Shown: positions 1 through 9,327 of the stretch, in pieces
Layout of the letters: each line of letters opens with the position of its first letter
How positions within the stretch are numbered: the first letter of the stretch is position 1
Origin: UBA7396 sp034675265
GTDB lineage: Bacteria > Patescibacteriota > Gracilibacteria > BD1-5 > UBA6164
Direction of reading: 5' to 3'
DNA: 10,522 nucleotides
NCBI GenBank assembly: GCA_034675265.1
Contig: JAUCDK010000034.1
Location: 1-10,522, forward strand
Translations under genes and position numbers: made by a program
The notes under the pieces: model-generated
The model's database searches: none
What the model saw: only the letters and a program-made list of their open reading frames with translations
Told to the model about the DNA's origin: nothing

Positions 1-10
1 AAGTATTTAT

Positions 11-85
11 TCGGGATTCGCCAAGTGGTAAGGCATCGGTCTCTGACTCCGATATGCGTAGGTTCGAATCCTACATCCCGAACCA
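11..85 (+). tRNA. tRNA-Gln (anticodon CUG)
   Basis: All four arms fold. The acceptor stem pairs 11-17 with 75-81 in seven base pairs. The D arm is 20-22/32-34. The anticodon arm is 36-40/48-52, with the seven-base loop CTCTGAC giving anticodon CTG at 43-45. The T arm is 58-62/70-74 with loop TTCGAAT. The discriminator is A82 and the CCA end (83-85) is encoded. The last anticodon-stem pair (T40-T48) is a mismatch. The U-start acceptor and the D-loop resemble bacterial tRNA-Gln. It reads CAG codons, which are rare here compared with CAA. It is not the tRNA-Gly(UCA) needed for the altered code. Confidence 0.95.
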
Positions 86-111
86 TAAATTAGAAAAATA
101 CTCTTGTAAGT

Positions 112-141
112 AAAAAATCTCGATATATCGAGATTTTTTTT
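112..141. terminator. bidirectional hairpin terminator between tRNA-Gln and ygjP
   Basis: The stem ATCTCGA (117-123) and TCGAGAT (128-134) encloses a TATA loop. It is flanked by an A run on the left (112-116) and a T run on the right (135-141), so it reads as an intrinsic terminator on both strands. It would end the tRNA transcript on + and the metallopeptidase transcript on -. The stop codon of the minus-strand gene (140-142) lies at the edge of the T run. Confidence 0.85.
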
Positions 142-709
142 AAAATATATATTGATTCAATTCTTTTCTGATTTCTTTATAGTTTGGACATAATTCTTCT
201 ACCAATTTCCAAAAATTTTTCCCGTGATTTTTTTCTTTGAGATGACAAACTTCGTGTATAACAACATATTCTAAAAATCTTATTGGAAGATGAACGAGTT
301 TAAAATTGAGTGAAATATTTTGATTACTACTACAACTTCCCCATTTTGTTTTAAATGTTTTTATAATCAACTTTTGATATGAAAATCAAATTTTTGAAGC
401 ATATTTATTAAGAAAAAATATGCTTTCTTTTTCAAATTTTTCTAGTACAAAAAGTTCAAACTTTCCTGGAATATCTGTAAATAAAACTTTTTCTCAAAAA
501 ATTAAAACATATTTATCAGTCAAAATTTCAAGTTTAGTTTTTGTTTTTGAAAGATTTTTTTGGAGTAATTTTTCTCATTTTTGTAATAAAAGTTGTACTA
601 ATTTTTGATCTCATGAAAGTTTTTTTGGAATTATTAATTCAAAACTCATATCTGATAATAATCGTATCCGTGCATGTTTCGTATGAGAATATGTGATTTT
701 ATAATTCAT
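140..709 (-). CDS. YgjP/DUF45 family zinc metallopeptidase
   Basis: The protein has 189 residues when TGA is read as Gly. The start is the ATG at 707-709, because an in-frame TAA lies just upstream at 713-715. The C-terminal half carries the family signature: WGSCS, an LN-x-L segment, then HEVCH at about residues 152-156 (bases 242-256) and NHGKNFW with a third histidine at about 162. HExxH plus the downstream His forms the zinc site of DUF45/YgjP (M48-like) peptidases, which are SprT-like in form. The N-terminal half (SHTKHARIRLL, then a beta-rich IIPKKL segment) fits the usual YgjP N-terminal domain, and the length is near the low end for the family. Four in-frame TGA codons (386, 494, 575 and 611, minus-strand sense) hide this half under the standard code, leaving only a 76-residue remnant. 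It is cytoplasmic with no signal peptide, and the substrate is unknown. I see no Shine-Dalgarno sequence. It is transcribed divergently from the secreted-protein gene at 844. Confidence 0.88.
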
Positions 710-843
710 TTTTTATAATTAAAAATATTTATTTTTAGATATACTATTTTTTTATAAATATACAAGCTGACTTTAAAAAATCTTTTCTGAAAAATAAATA
801 AATATATATTATACAAATAATACTTTATTTTTAAATTTATAAT
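710..843. promoter_or_regulatory. divergent intergenic region, putative promoters
   Basis: This 134-base, almost pure A/T spacer lies between the minus-strand metallopeptidase and the plus-strand secreted protein, so it should hold a promoter for each. On + the best -10 candidate is TATTAT at 807-812, with only a weak T-rich -35 (about 784-789). The base composition makes chance matches likely, so I give no firm sites. Confidence 0.3.
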
Positions 844-2331
844 ATGAAAAAGATAATAACATTTTTATTCTGCATAGTATGTTTTTCTTTCACAATTTCG
901 ACACTTGCAAGTGAACAAAATATAATATATCCTATTTATTATGGAACAAAAAAATGTGAAATAAATACAACAAAAGAAACAAAACAACCCCCTGTTTTTT
1001 ATGACAAAGAAAATTATAATTTTTATTTAGAAAAAAATAATCTCTATAAAAATGAAGAACTCTACCAATCTGGAGTAAATTATATTTATATGGAATATGA
1101 AGGAAACATTCTCTATGGAATTGAAAATGGGAAAAAAATAGACCTCTACAAAAATAAACAAAAACTTCTCAGCGCAGAATATATAAATCATTGGTCAGCC
1201 TTTTATAACGAATATGAAAAAAAATATGCTCTTGAAGTAAGTATCAATCAAAAAAATCTTATACTTACCAATGACACACTCATACCTGTAGAAGATTTTG
1301 AATTTCATACCAGATATTTTTCTGAAAATAAAAAATTCTTTATTGATGCATATCAAATAAGTAATTCTATAAAAGTAGTAAAAGATGGGAACATTCTATT
1401 TGAAAAACTTGATGCATATGTGAGAGATGTGCATATATCAAATGATGGAAAAAATATTTCATTTATCTGATATTCTGCAAAATCTGGAAAAGAAACATTT
1501 TTTCTAAATGGAAAAGAAATCGGTGAAAATATTTATTATTCAAAATTTTCTCCAAATGGAAAATATTTATATACTCTCAAAACAGTGGGAGAAAATGAAT
1601 ATGATTTTTATAAAAATACTGAAAAAATAGGTTCTTTTTCAGGTAAAACTCATAATTATTTTGATATTGTTTTTAAAGATGATGAAAATTTTTATTTTAT
1701 TCTTACTGATTGGGATAATTATGCTCTTATCGAAAATGGAAAAATTCGTATTTCTTATGATGATCCTATCCAAATAAAAGCAATTATAAAAAAAGAAAAT
1801 GGAGATATTTTTATCGTAAAAAGAGATAAAACATTATGAGTGGATATACTTGAAATCAACGAAAAAGAAGTTTTAAGAGCGAAAAAAATTGATGAAAGAT
1901 ATTTAGATAATGGAAAACATACTTTTTCATTATTTCCAAATAAATATACAAATTCAAGTGAATATCAAACATTTATAAAAAATCAAAATGATGAATATTT
2001 TTTGATAGTGAATAATTTTATTATCCCTGATTTTTATGATTATTTTAACCAAAAAGATGGTTTAAATAATTTTAGATTTGCTTCACTTTGAGCTGGAATG
2101 ATAGAGTGTCAAGATATTACCTATGTCTCCCCTAATATAAAATATTCCAGAGATGAATTAGAAAAAATGATTTTAAAAATGCTCAAACTTTCTCCAGAAA
2201 AAACTCTTCTCTTAGAAAATAAATTAAAAAATATACTTTCTTGAAATTCGCTCAAAGAAAAAGACAGAGAAATATTACAAATGTTTTTAGATAATTTAAA
2301 AAATAAATCCCTTCAAATATATGCAAAATAA
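844..2331 (+). CDS. secreted protein with propeller-like (PD40/WD40-like) sequence, function unknown
   Basis: The protein has 495 residues under code 25, with four TGA glycines at 1468, 1837, 2089 and 2242. Under the standard code it breaks into several pieces. Residues 1-22 form a signal peptide (KK, a hydrophobic stretch, then STLAS), so it is probably exported. The body repeats a blade-like pattern: a hydrophobic strand, a short turn such as DGK or PNGK, then an aromatic strand, for example SNDGKNISFIGYS near residue 200 and FSPNGKYLYTL near 236. This resembles TolB/PD40 beta-propeller repeats, but I recognise no named family. The last 60 or so residues turn helical and charged (RDELEKM, EKDREILQMF), as in a C-terminal cap or coiled segment. 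It overlaps the next gene by 11 bases, so the two are probably translated together from one mRNA. No Shine-Dalgarno sequence is visible before the ATG. Confidence 0.8.
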
Positions 2332-3001
2332 ATTCTCATTCAAAAAAATATTTTTTCTGTGATTTTTATGAGTTCTTATTGGAGTTTTTCTTATTATTCT
2401 CATAAATTTATACGTGCTTTCTTTCTCAAAAGGCAAAATTTTTTCTTGAGAAGATAATATAACTGGTTATGAAGTTGGAATAGTATTTTGAGCAAGAGTA
2501 TATGAGTGAGGAAAACCTTCTGATATTCTTGCTGATAGACTCAAAGTAGCAAAAAAAGCATATGATGAAGGAAAAATTACAAAAATTATTGTGTCTGGCG
2601 ATAACTCAAAATCTCATTATGATGAAACAACTTCTATGAGAAATTATTTGATAGATTTATGAGTAGAAAAAGAGAATATTTATCTTGATTATGCTGGTTT
2701 TGATACGTATGATACGCTTTATAGAGCCAAAGAAATATTTTGAGTGGGAAAAGCTATTTTATTTACTCAAGAATTTCATCTGAAAAGAGCGCTTTATATT
2801 GCACAAAGACTTGGAATAGAAAGTATTTGAATTCATACAGATTTACAAAGGTATATATATATAAATTATTACAATAGAAGAGAGATTTTAGCTCGTACAA
2901 AAGCTTTCTTTAGTACAGATATTTTAAAAGTAAAACCAAAATTTCTTGGAAATAAAATAAATCTATATACCCCACAGACAGAATTATCAGAAATTGAATA
3001 A
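2321..3001 (+). CDS. SanA/YdcF-like DUF218 membrane-anchored protein
   Basis: The protein has 226 residues with eight TGA glycines. Residues 8-35 form one N-terminal transmembrane helix, and the rest lies outside or in the envelope space. Family marks are in order: GAR-VYEGGKPS at 57-67, then DRL-KVAKKAYDEGK at 72-85, the strand KIIVSGDN at 88-95, an MRNYLIDLGV segment at 106-115, DYAGFDTYDT at 123-132 and TQEFHLKRAL at 149-158. These match the DUF218 fold of SanA, YdcF and ElyC, which in other bacteria affect envelope integrity, vancomycin permeability and peptidoglycan precursor handling. No enzyme reaction is firmly established. The glycines in GAR, in the EGG of that motif and in LGV are TGA, direct support for the altered code. 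The gene starts inside the end of the preceding gene and is followed by a terminator, so the two make a bicistronic unit. Confidence 0.9.
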
Positions 3002-3114
3002 AATATTTTTCTGCTATTTTAAGGCAATAAAAATGAGTTTTTAACATAAAAGTGCTAAAATATGAAAAAACTTCAAAAAATTAATATTTAATTAATATAC
3101 AGAGATTATAATAA

Positions 3115-3147
3115 AAAGATGTAATATTTATTACATCTTTATTTTTT
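3115..3147 (+). terminator. intrinsic terminator after the SanA-like gene
   Basis: A ten-base-pair stem, AAAGATGTAA (3115-3124) with TTACATCTTT (3131-3140), has a six-base loop and is followed by ATTTTTT (3141-3147). It lies 114 bases after the SanA-like stop codon and separates that unit from the RHS gene. Confidence 0.8.
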
Positions 3148-3186
3148 AACTTTTCTGCCTATGGATAAACACTTATAAAAATAGGG

Positions 3187-3216
3187 TTTAAAAAGTAATG
3201 ATTAAAAATTTATAAT
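3187..3216 (+). promoter_or_regulatory. putative promoter of the RHS gene
   Basis: TATAAT at 3211-3216 is a perfect -10 box. A weak -35-like TTTAAA lies at 3187-3192 with an 18-base spacer. The position, after the terminator and about 19 bases before the RHS start codon, is right, but in sequence this AT-rich a match is weak evidence. The remainder of 3002-3234 holds only the terminator and A/T-rich palindromic sequence. Confidence 0.35.
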
Positions 3217-3234
3217 TTTAATCAAAATATACAT

Positions 3235-3303
3235 ATGAAAAAAATAATACAATTACTCCTGATATTTGCATTTCTATTATTTGGTTTTGGAAATGCTTAT
3301 GCC
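3235..3303 (+). other. signal peptide of the RHS protein
   Basis: Residues 1-23 have two lysines, then a long Leu/Ile/Phe core, then GNAYA. The A-x-A box at residues 21-23 predicts cleavage before Ala24. This directs the RHS protein through the Sec pathway, unlike many Gram-negative RHS effectors that leave by a type VI system. Confidence 0.85.
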
Positions 3304-6300
3304 GCGACTATTTTATCTGTTTCGAATGGATGAAACTGGAATAATACATCAACTTGGGTTTGAGGAATTATTCCTGGAATAAATGATGATGTTATTGTTA
3401 ATGGAACCGTTGTCTCTGCTAGTACTTCTGTAAATAATGTTACTATAAATTCTGGTTCATTGCTAAGAATTTGAAACACAACAAATATTTATGGAAATGT
3501 AGTAAATTACTGAACATTGACATCCAATGGGCCAAGTGTAAATATTTATGGAAATATAGTAAATTATTCTCTTATTTATAATGAATTTTCTTCGTCATCA
3601 TTATATGCATATTGAAATATAGAAAATAATGGAACTTGGAATATTTATAACACATATCTCAGATGAGCAAACTCAATAAAACAAATTATAGCATACCAAC
3701 CAATTTGATGATTTATAATTTTATGAGATAATTTAGAAATTACTTGAATTCCTAATTTTAATAAAGAATTTCAATTTAACTGAAAAAATCTCACCTTAAA
3801 CAATACTCTCTCAACTTATAAACTCAGTGGAAATGGAACTATATTATGAAACTGAGGTGAAATAATTATTGGAAATAGTTATGCTGGAACTATGACCTGA
3901 AGTTTAGATACTCTTAGATTTTCTAGCGGTGCTACTACTCTAAATGGAACTTTAAATACAAAAAAAGTTATTATTGAAAATGGAAGTACTTTACAAATAT
4001 TAAATACAAGTCATATTTATTGAAATGTAATCAATTCTTGAATATTAACATCAAATGGAATTCCTCTTAATATTTATGGAAATTTTAAAAATAACTCTAT
4101 TGTAAAAAATGGAACTACTTCATTTTCTGCATACATATATTGAAATATAGAAAACAATGGTTCATGGATAAATTCATCTAATTATTTAAAATGGAATGTA
4201 CTCCCATGAAGTGGAAATTATAATATATCTTTTATCTGATTATCAGGAAGTAGCATTTCTACAAATCAGTATTTGTTAAATAATTCTGTTTTAAATAGTT
4301 CACATAATGTGTTTTGGAATGTAACAAGAAATAATAACAGCACTTCAACAAAATGTATAAATGTCCCCTGATGTATTTTAAGTAATGGTGACTCTGCTCC
4401 TATCACTCCACCAATAGTAAAATACAACAATCCCCCAGCATACAACCAAAATCCAATCACAGCACAAAATACAAATGCTTCTCCAACATTACTCAGTAAT
4501 TCAACTTCATATTATACTTGAGGAAGAGCACAAAATATGTCATATGCAACTGAAGACACAAGTGCCTGAGATCCAGTCATACTTTCTACTTGAGAGTTCG
4601 ATTATGACAACACTCTCATGACTTACCAAAGTGAAGGATTTCCTTTTGAGTGGAAAATCAGATATAGAAACCAAACCTACTATAACTGACCAATCGGAAA
4701 TAATTTTGATTTTAACTACAACATCTATTTAACTGAAGATGAAGATGGAAATATCAATTATCATGATGGAAAACTCTGAGCGTTTCAATTTGAAAAAACA
4801 TCGACCGGATTTGCTTATCAAAATACTTTAAATGCAACTCTGACTCAATCAGGTCTGACATATACCATCAACTTTGACTCTCAAAAGAAATATAGTTTTT
4901 GACTCAACTCAAAAATTCAATCTCTACAAGATGCATTTGGAAATGAAATGACATTTGATTATAACGATGACAGAGAACTGACAAAAATTACTGATACTCT
5001 TGGGAGAGAATATATTCTTTCATATTATGAACATTCAAGAGTACAAGAAATTACTGACTTTGCAGGAAATAAAGTAGAGTTTATTTACTTTTGAACTGGA
5101 GAAACGCTTGGAAGTCAATATGATTTGAAAACAATTAAAATGAAAAATAATTCTCAAGAAAGAGAAATATCATTTACCTATACTCTTTGAGAAGATTATG
5201 AAAGCTCTCACAATCTCGTAAAACTTATCGATAGTGAAAATAATACGTATGTAGAAAATACTTACGATGAAAATGATAGAGTTGCTTCTCAAATATATGG
5301 AAATGGAACTATTTATTATGATTACACTTTAGATAGTAATAATAAAGTAACTAAAAATAGTGTAACTGATAGAGAATGACACATTATAGAATATTTTTAT
5401 GATAATTATGGAAATACTATCAAGAAAATAGTAAAAAAATCTTCTTGAGATTTAGAATATAATTATGTTTATGATGCAAAGAATAATCTCATTGCTGATA
5501 TCAAACCTCTTGGAAATGGAATTGCATATGTGTATGATCAAAACAATAATGTCATAGAAAGCAGATACAAACAAAATATGTCTGCATCTGGAAGTAGTAG
5601 TGATATTGTTTCAACAGCAACTTACAACTTAACTTTCAACAAACCAACGCAAACTATTTGAGCCAATGGACTTATAACAAATTATACTTATGACACGTAT
5701 GGAAATATTCTTTCAAAAGAAACTCTGTGAGTAAAAGATTATCTTGGAACAGATATAGCAATTATTGAAAGTTTTGAATACAACTCAAAATGACAACTTA
5801 CCAAACAAATCAATCCAAGATGACTAGAAACAACTTTTACATACGGAAGTGGAAATATTCTCAAAATTACGAAATGAAGTGGTGCTACTGCTATAGAAAA
5901 TAATTTTGAATATGATACCAAATGAAATATGGTAAAAAGTATTGATGGAAAAGGCAAAGAAACGCTTCTTAGCTATGATGAATTTAATCTAGTCATAGAA
6001 AAACTGACTCCAAACAATACAAAAACAAATATTACCTACAACAATTTAAATAAAAAAACTCATGAAGAAATTATTCTTTGAGCCAGTGAAAGTGTAACGG
6101 CTGAATATGAATACGATATTTTAGATAATATTACACAAGTTATTCAAGATATTGATACTTCAAAAACTCTCACGAGTTCAAAAGTATATGATACCAATTC
6201 AAGAGTTATAGAAGAACAAACTGGAAGTGGTGCAAAAATTCTCTATACCTATGATGAAAATGGACTGATTATCCAAAAAACTATTCAATCTGGAGGAACT

Positions 6301-9300
6301 CTTGGAAATATTATCACGAATTATGCTTATGATAACAATAGTAGATTGATTTCAGAAACTTCTCCAAAAGCGAAAGTAACAACTTATGAATATGACTGAT
6401 TTGATAGAATTATTCAAAAAACTCTGCCAAATGGAAGTTACGAACGCTATACTTATGATAAAATATGAAATATTATCAAAGTAGAAATTTTTGATGAAAA
6501 TGATGTACTTCTTTCAAAAGAAGAAAATATTTATGATAAAAGAGGAAAAGTTTTAGAAAATAAACAACATATTCTTTCAAATAGTTCTCATATTTCCCTC
6601 TTTTCTATGTATGATGAAAATGGAAATATTATAAAAACTATTGATGGAAATGGAACACAAACTTTATTTACTTATGATATTTTTGATAGAGTTCTGGAAA
6701 CTCAAGATAATTTAGGAAATAAGATAGTAAATACTTATGACAAAAATAATAATATTATTTCTAAAAGTATTGTTCAAAGTAATTCAAAAACTACTACTAC
6801 AAGTTATATTTATGATGATGAAAATAGACTTTTGAGTGAAACCAATCACTTAAATAAAGTTAAAAGTTATACATATAACAAATTAAATCAAGTTATAAGT
6901 ATTACTGATGAAGAAGGAAATATTACGAATTTTACCTACAATTATGCGGGAAAAGTTTTAAGTGAAACAAAGATTTCTAATTCTTGAAATATTGTTACGA
7001 GTTATACTTATGATGAAAGAGGAAATAATATTTCGGTTACGGATTGAGAATGAAATACTACTTATTATATGTACGATAATCTAAACAGACTCATAAAACA
7101 AATTTATCCTGATAGTAAGGAAGTCATTTATGTTTATGATAAAGTTGGAAATCTTGTTTCAAAAACTGATCCAAATGGAAGTGTGATTACCAGCACTTAT
7201 GATGATATGGAAAGGCTTATTTCTAAAAATATTGTTACTGGAAGTGGAGTTGGTTGAGTTACTTCTGAAAATTATTCGTATGATAGTTTAGGAAGACTTA
7301 TTTCTAGTACTGATAGTAATAATCATACGGTAAGTTTTAGTTACGATAGTTTAAACAGACTCGTGAATGAAACTCAATCTGGAAGTGTGGTTTCATATAC
7401 TTATGATAACAATAATAATTTACTGAGCATAAATAATGGAAATGGAAAAATTACAAGTTATATTTATGATGATTTAAATAGAGTTATAGAAATAAAACTT
7501 GGAAATGATACGATTGCTGAATATTCTTATTCTGGACTTGAGAATACAAGTATTGATTATGGAAATAGTAAAGAAATTACAAAAACTTATGATGCTCTTA
7601 TGAGAATTACGAGTTTAAATAATGGTGTAAAAAACTATAGTTATTCATATGATGATGTTTCAAATATTGTCAGTGATAGTTACAAAAATTATACTTTTGA
7701 TGATTTGTATAGACTCACTGAAGTGAAACAAAATACTTCTCTTGATGTATTAGAAAATTTTTCTTATGACAAAGTTGGAAACAGAATAAATAGCTTCAAT
7801 ACAAATATTGGAAGTGGTGCAAATTATGAATATAGTACAAATAATTTAAATCAATATACTACTCTCTCTGGAAGTATTTCAAGATATATGATTGAAGAGA
7901 TTATTGAGGAAATTCAAAATATTCAGAGTGAAGATATGGTTCTTTTAGAAGAAATTTTGAATGAGGAAGAAACTGAAAATGGAACTGGTGAAATTTTATG
8001 AGAGAATGAAAATTTTGATGAAACAGGAAGTGGAAATATTCTTGATGAAGAAACTTGAAGTTGAGAAAATATTGAAAGTATCGAAACTCAAGAAATATTT
8101 GAAGAAATTCCACAAACAATTCAAAATATTACTTATTCTTGATGACTTGTAGATATTGATGATAGTAAAACTTTTGTGTATGATAATAATGGAAATATTA
8201 TTTCAAATGGGACTTATAATTTCATTTATGATTACAAAAATAGAATCATTGAAGTAAATAATGGTAGCTGAATCATTGCTGAATTTGCTTATGATGTGTT
8301 AGACAGAAGGTATTTCAAAGAAACTTGAAGTAAAACTATTAGCTATGTTTTTGCTTGAGAAAATATTTTAGGTGAAACTACTCTTGATTGAGTAAATAGT
8401 TTTCAAAAAGATTATATAAACTGACTTGGGACTGATAACTTAGTCGCTTATGAACTTGATAATGTAAGGTACTATTTCCATAAAAATCATTTAGGAAGTA
8501 TTGATGGAATTACTGATAATTCTGGAGATATAGTGATAGAGTACGAATATGATTCGTTTGGAAATACTTATGTTGTTGAGAGTTGAGAATTGATTGATAT
8601 TTCTGAGTACTCTTGAGATACTTTTCAAAATGAAAGGTTGTATACTTGAAGAGAGTTTGACTTTGAGATTTGATTGTATTACAATAGGGCGAGATATTAT
8701 TCTCCTGAGCTTGGTAGATTTATTTCGAGAGATCCTATTGATATTGCTGATGATATTAATCTTTATGCTTATGTGGGAAATAATCCGGTTATGTTTGTCG
8801 ATTTGATGGGGTTAAAAGCAAAAGATGCTTTTGTGGAAGCATATGATAATTACTTAGCTATAGAAAAATTAATTTATAATTTTGGAGTTTTTGATGTAAG
8901 ATATCTTATGTTAGATTCAAATCTACGTGAAAGCCTAAAAATTCAATGTGATGAAGCTGAATCTAAAGCAAAAAAATTACATTATGCAAGAAATGATTAT
9001 AATACTAATCTTCCTAGTAGTATTGAAGAAGCAAGAAATCAATGATGGATTGAGCCTACATTATTATGATCAAAATATGCTGCAGCTTTTTATCACCAGG
9101 ATCCAGAAATAAAAGGAAATGAGTTAAAATTTGTTTCTCCTGATTGACATAAAGAAATAATTTTTACACAAACATGAGATATTGTAAACAGTGATAAATA
9201 TATGTGAACTTATAATTTTTTTAATCCAAGTTGAACAATAGACGATAAATATTTACATTCAAAATACGATATTAGTCCATATTCTAAATGGTGAAATAAA

Positions 9301-9303
9301 TAA
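3235..9303 (+). CDS. giant secreted RHS/YD-repeat protein, likely polymorphic toxin
   Basis: One frame of 2022 residues is open from the ATG to the TAA at 9301-9303, with 64 TGA glycines by my count. I read every codon and found no in-frame TAA or TAG. In order it has: a signal peptide at 1-23 ending AYA; a Gly/Asn-rich N-terminal region with an internal duplication (about 63-318); a Pro/Asn-rich linker near 385-420; the RHS entry motif GDPVILSTGEF at about 445; some three dozen YD repeats (YDxxGN, YDxxNR types) from about 563; an acidic insert at about 1552-1630; and the conserved core end (YTGREFD, RARYYSPELGRF, NLYAYVGNNP) closing at about 1860. A 162-residue variable tip follows. RHS cores form a hollow beta-shell that encloses a C-terminal toxin in bacteria that antagonise neighbours. 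This protein could instead be a surface adhesin. Three membrane-protein genes follow closely. The family assignment is very sure; the toxic role is inferred from architecture. Confidence 0.95.
3421..3660 (+). repeat. N-terminal duplication, copy A (80 residues)
   Basis: Copy A aligns with copy B (3949-4188) without gaps, exactly 528 bases (176 residues) apart. I count 42 identical residues of 80. Shared blocks are IYGNV, LTSNG, NIYGN and YGNIENNG. The Asn/Gly-rich short strands suggest a repetitive beta-solenoid or adhesin-like fold, which is inference. Confidence 0.8.
3949..4188 (+). repeat. N-terminal duplication, copy B (80 residues)
   Basis: This is the partner of copy A at 3421-3660. 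The 96 residues between the copies include a Gly-rich stretch (GNGGEIIIG). Similarity is clear in protein but partly eroded in DNA, so the duplication is not recent. Confidence 0.8.
4921..8670 (+). repeat. YD-repeat array of the RHS shell
   Basis: Roughly three dozen degenerate units of about 20 residues each carry a Y-D-x-x-G/N-N/R turn, such as YDENDR, YDNYGN, YDGFDR, YDKIGN, YDNLNR and YDDLNR. In many units the turn glycine is written TGA, as in the ones near 6397 and 6469. The array is interrupted by the acidic insert at 7888-8127. Units differ in sequence, so it is a protein-level and not a DNA-level tandem repeat. Confidence 0.9.
7888..8127 (+). other. acidic low-complexity insert inside the RHS core
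   Basis: From residue 1551 to 1644 there is no Lys or Arg. Residues 1552-1625 hold 23 Glu and 3 Asp among Ile, Asn and a few GSG turns. It splits the normal passage from the LNQYT strand to the next YDNNGN repeat (8179). It could be a flexible loop or metal-binding or acidic linker, but no motif is recognisable. Its frame and TGA glycines continue those of the flanks, so it is translated. Confidence 0.75.
8641..8814 (+). other. conserved RHS C-terminal core motif with altered cleavage site
   Basis: The segment runs YTGREFD, an IGLYYNRARYYSP stretch, ELGRFISRDP, NLYAYVGNNP and VDLMGL. It is the strongly conserved RHS core end that precedes the variable tip. Families usually end in DPxGL, where self-cleavage releases the tip in studied cases. 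Here the proline after Asp is Leu, giving DLMGL. The TGRE glycine (8647) and the IGL glycine (8671) are TGA codons. Confidence 0.9.
8815..9300 (+). other. variable C-terminal tip, candidate toxin domain
   Basis: The 162 residues after the core (1861-2022) have a helical first half rich in Lys/Glu and a second half with FVSPDGHKE, an aromatic GTYNFFNP stretch and a closing ISPYSKWGN. From memory, SPDG-x-E then GTYN then PY-x-x-WGN recurs in tips of other RHS/YD proteins, but I cannot name a family or activity. His and Glu in SPDGHKE, the His in FYHQ and the His in LHSKYD are possible active residues. Glycine is mostly TGA here: seven TGA against two GGN. Confidence 0.65.
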
Positions 9304-9327
9304 TTTTATATACTTTAAACTATATTT

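Noticed and set aside
140..370. A short 76-residue minus-strand metallopeptidase fragment as the whole gene
   Set aside because: It begins at a TTG only because a TGA lies upstream. Reading TGA as Gly extends the frame to the ATG at 709 and supplies the missing N-terminal half of the family.
420..608. Plus-strand open frame of 62 codons
   Set aside because: It is antisense to the metallopeptidase gene, has no recognisable content and is an artefact of A/T-rich sequence.
5739..5957. Minus-strand 72-codon frame within the RHS gene, and similar ones at 3297-3479 and 4266-4460
   Set aside because: They are antisense to the verified RHS frame with no domain content.
7901..8152. Open frames on the minus strand (7901-8119) and in another plus frame (7961-8152)
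   Set aside because: Both are shadows of the Glu-rich acidic insert of the RHS gene, whose GAA-rich codons give open antisense and shifted frames.
4921..8670. CRISPR array or DNA tandem repeat
   Set aside because: The periodicity is at the protein level (YD repeats of variable sequence). There are no identical repeats with unique spacers.
844..9303. Clusters of pseudogenes broken by premature TGA stops
   Set aside because: Every interruption is TGA and never TAA or TAG, the frame never shifts, and conserved motifs continue across the TGA codons. The genes are intact under code 25.
3235..9303. TGA as tryptophan (code 4) or selenocysteine
   Set aside because: The TGA positions match conserved glycines in RHS and SanA motifs, and TGG encodes Trp in the same proteins. 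The number and spread of TGA rule out selenocysteine.
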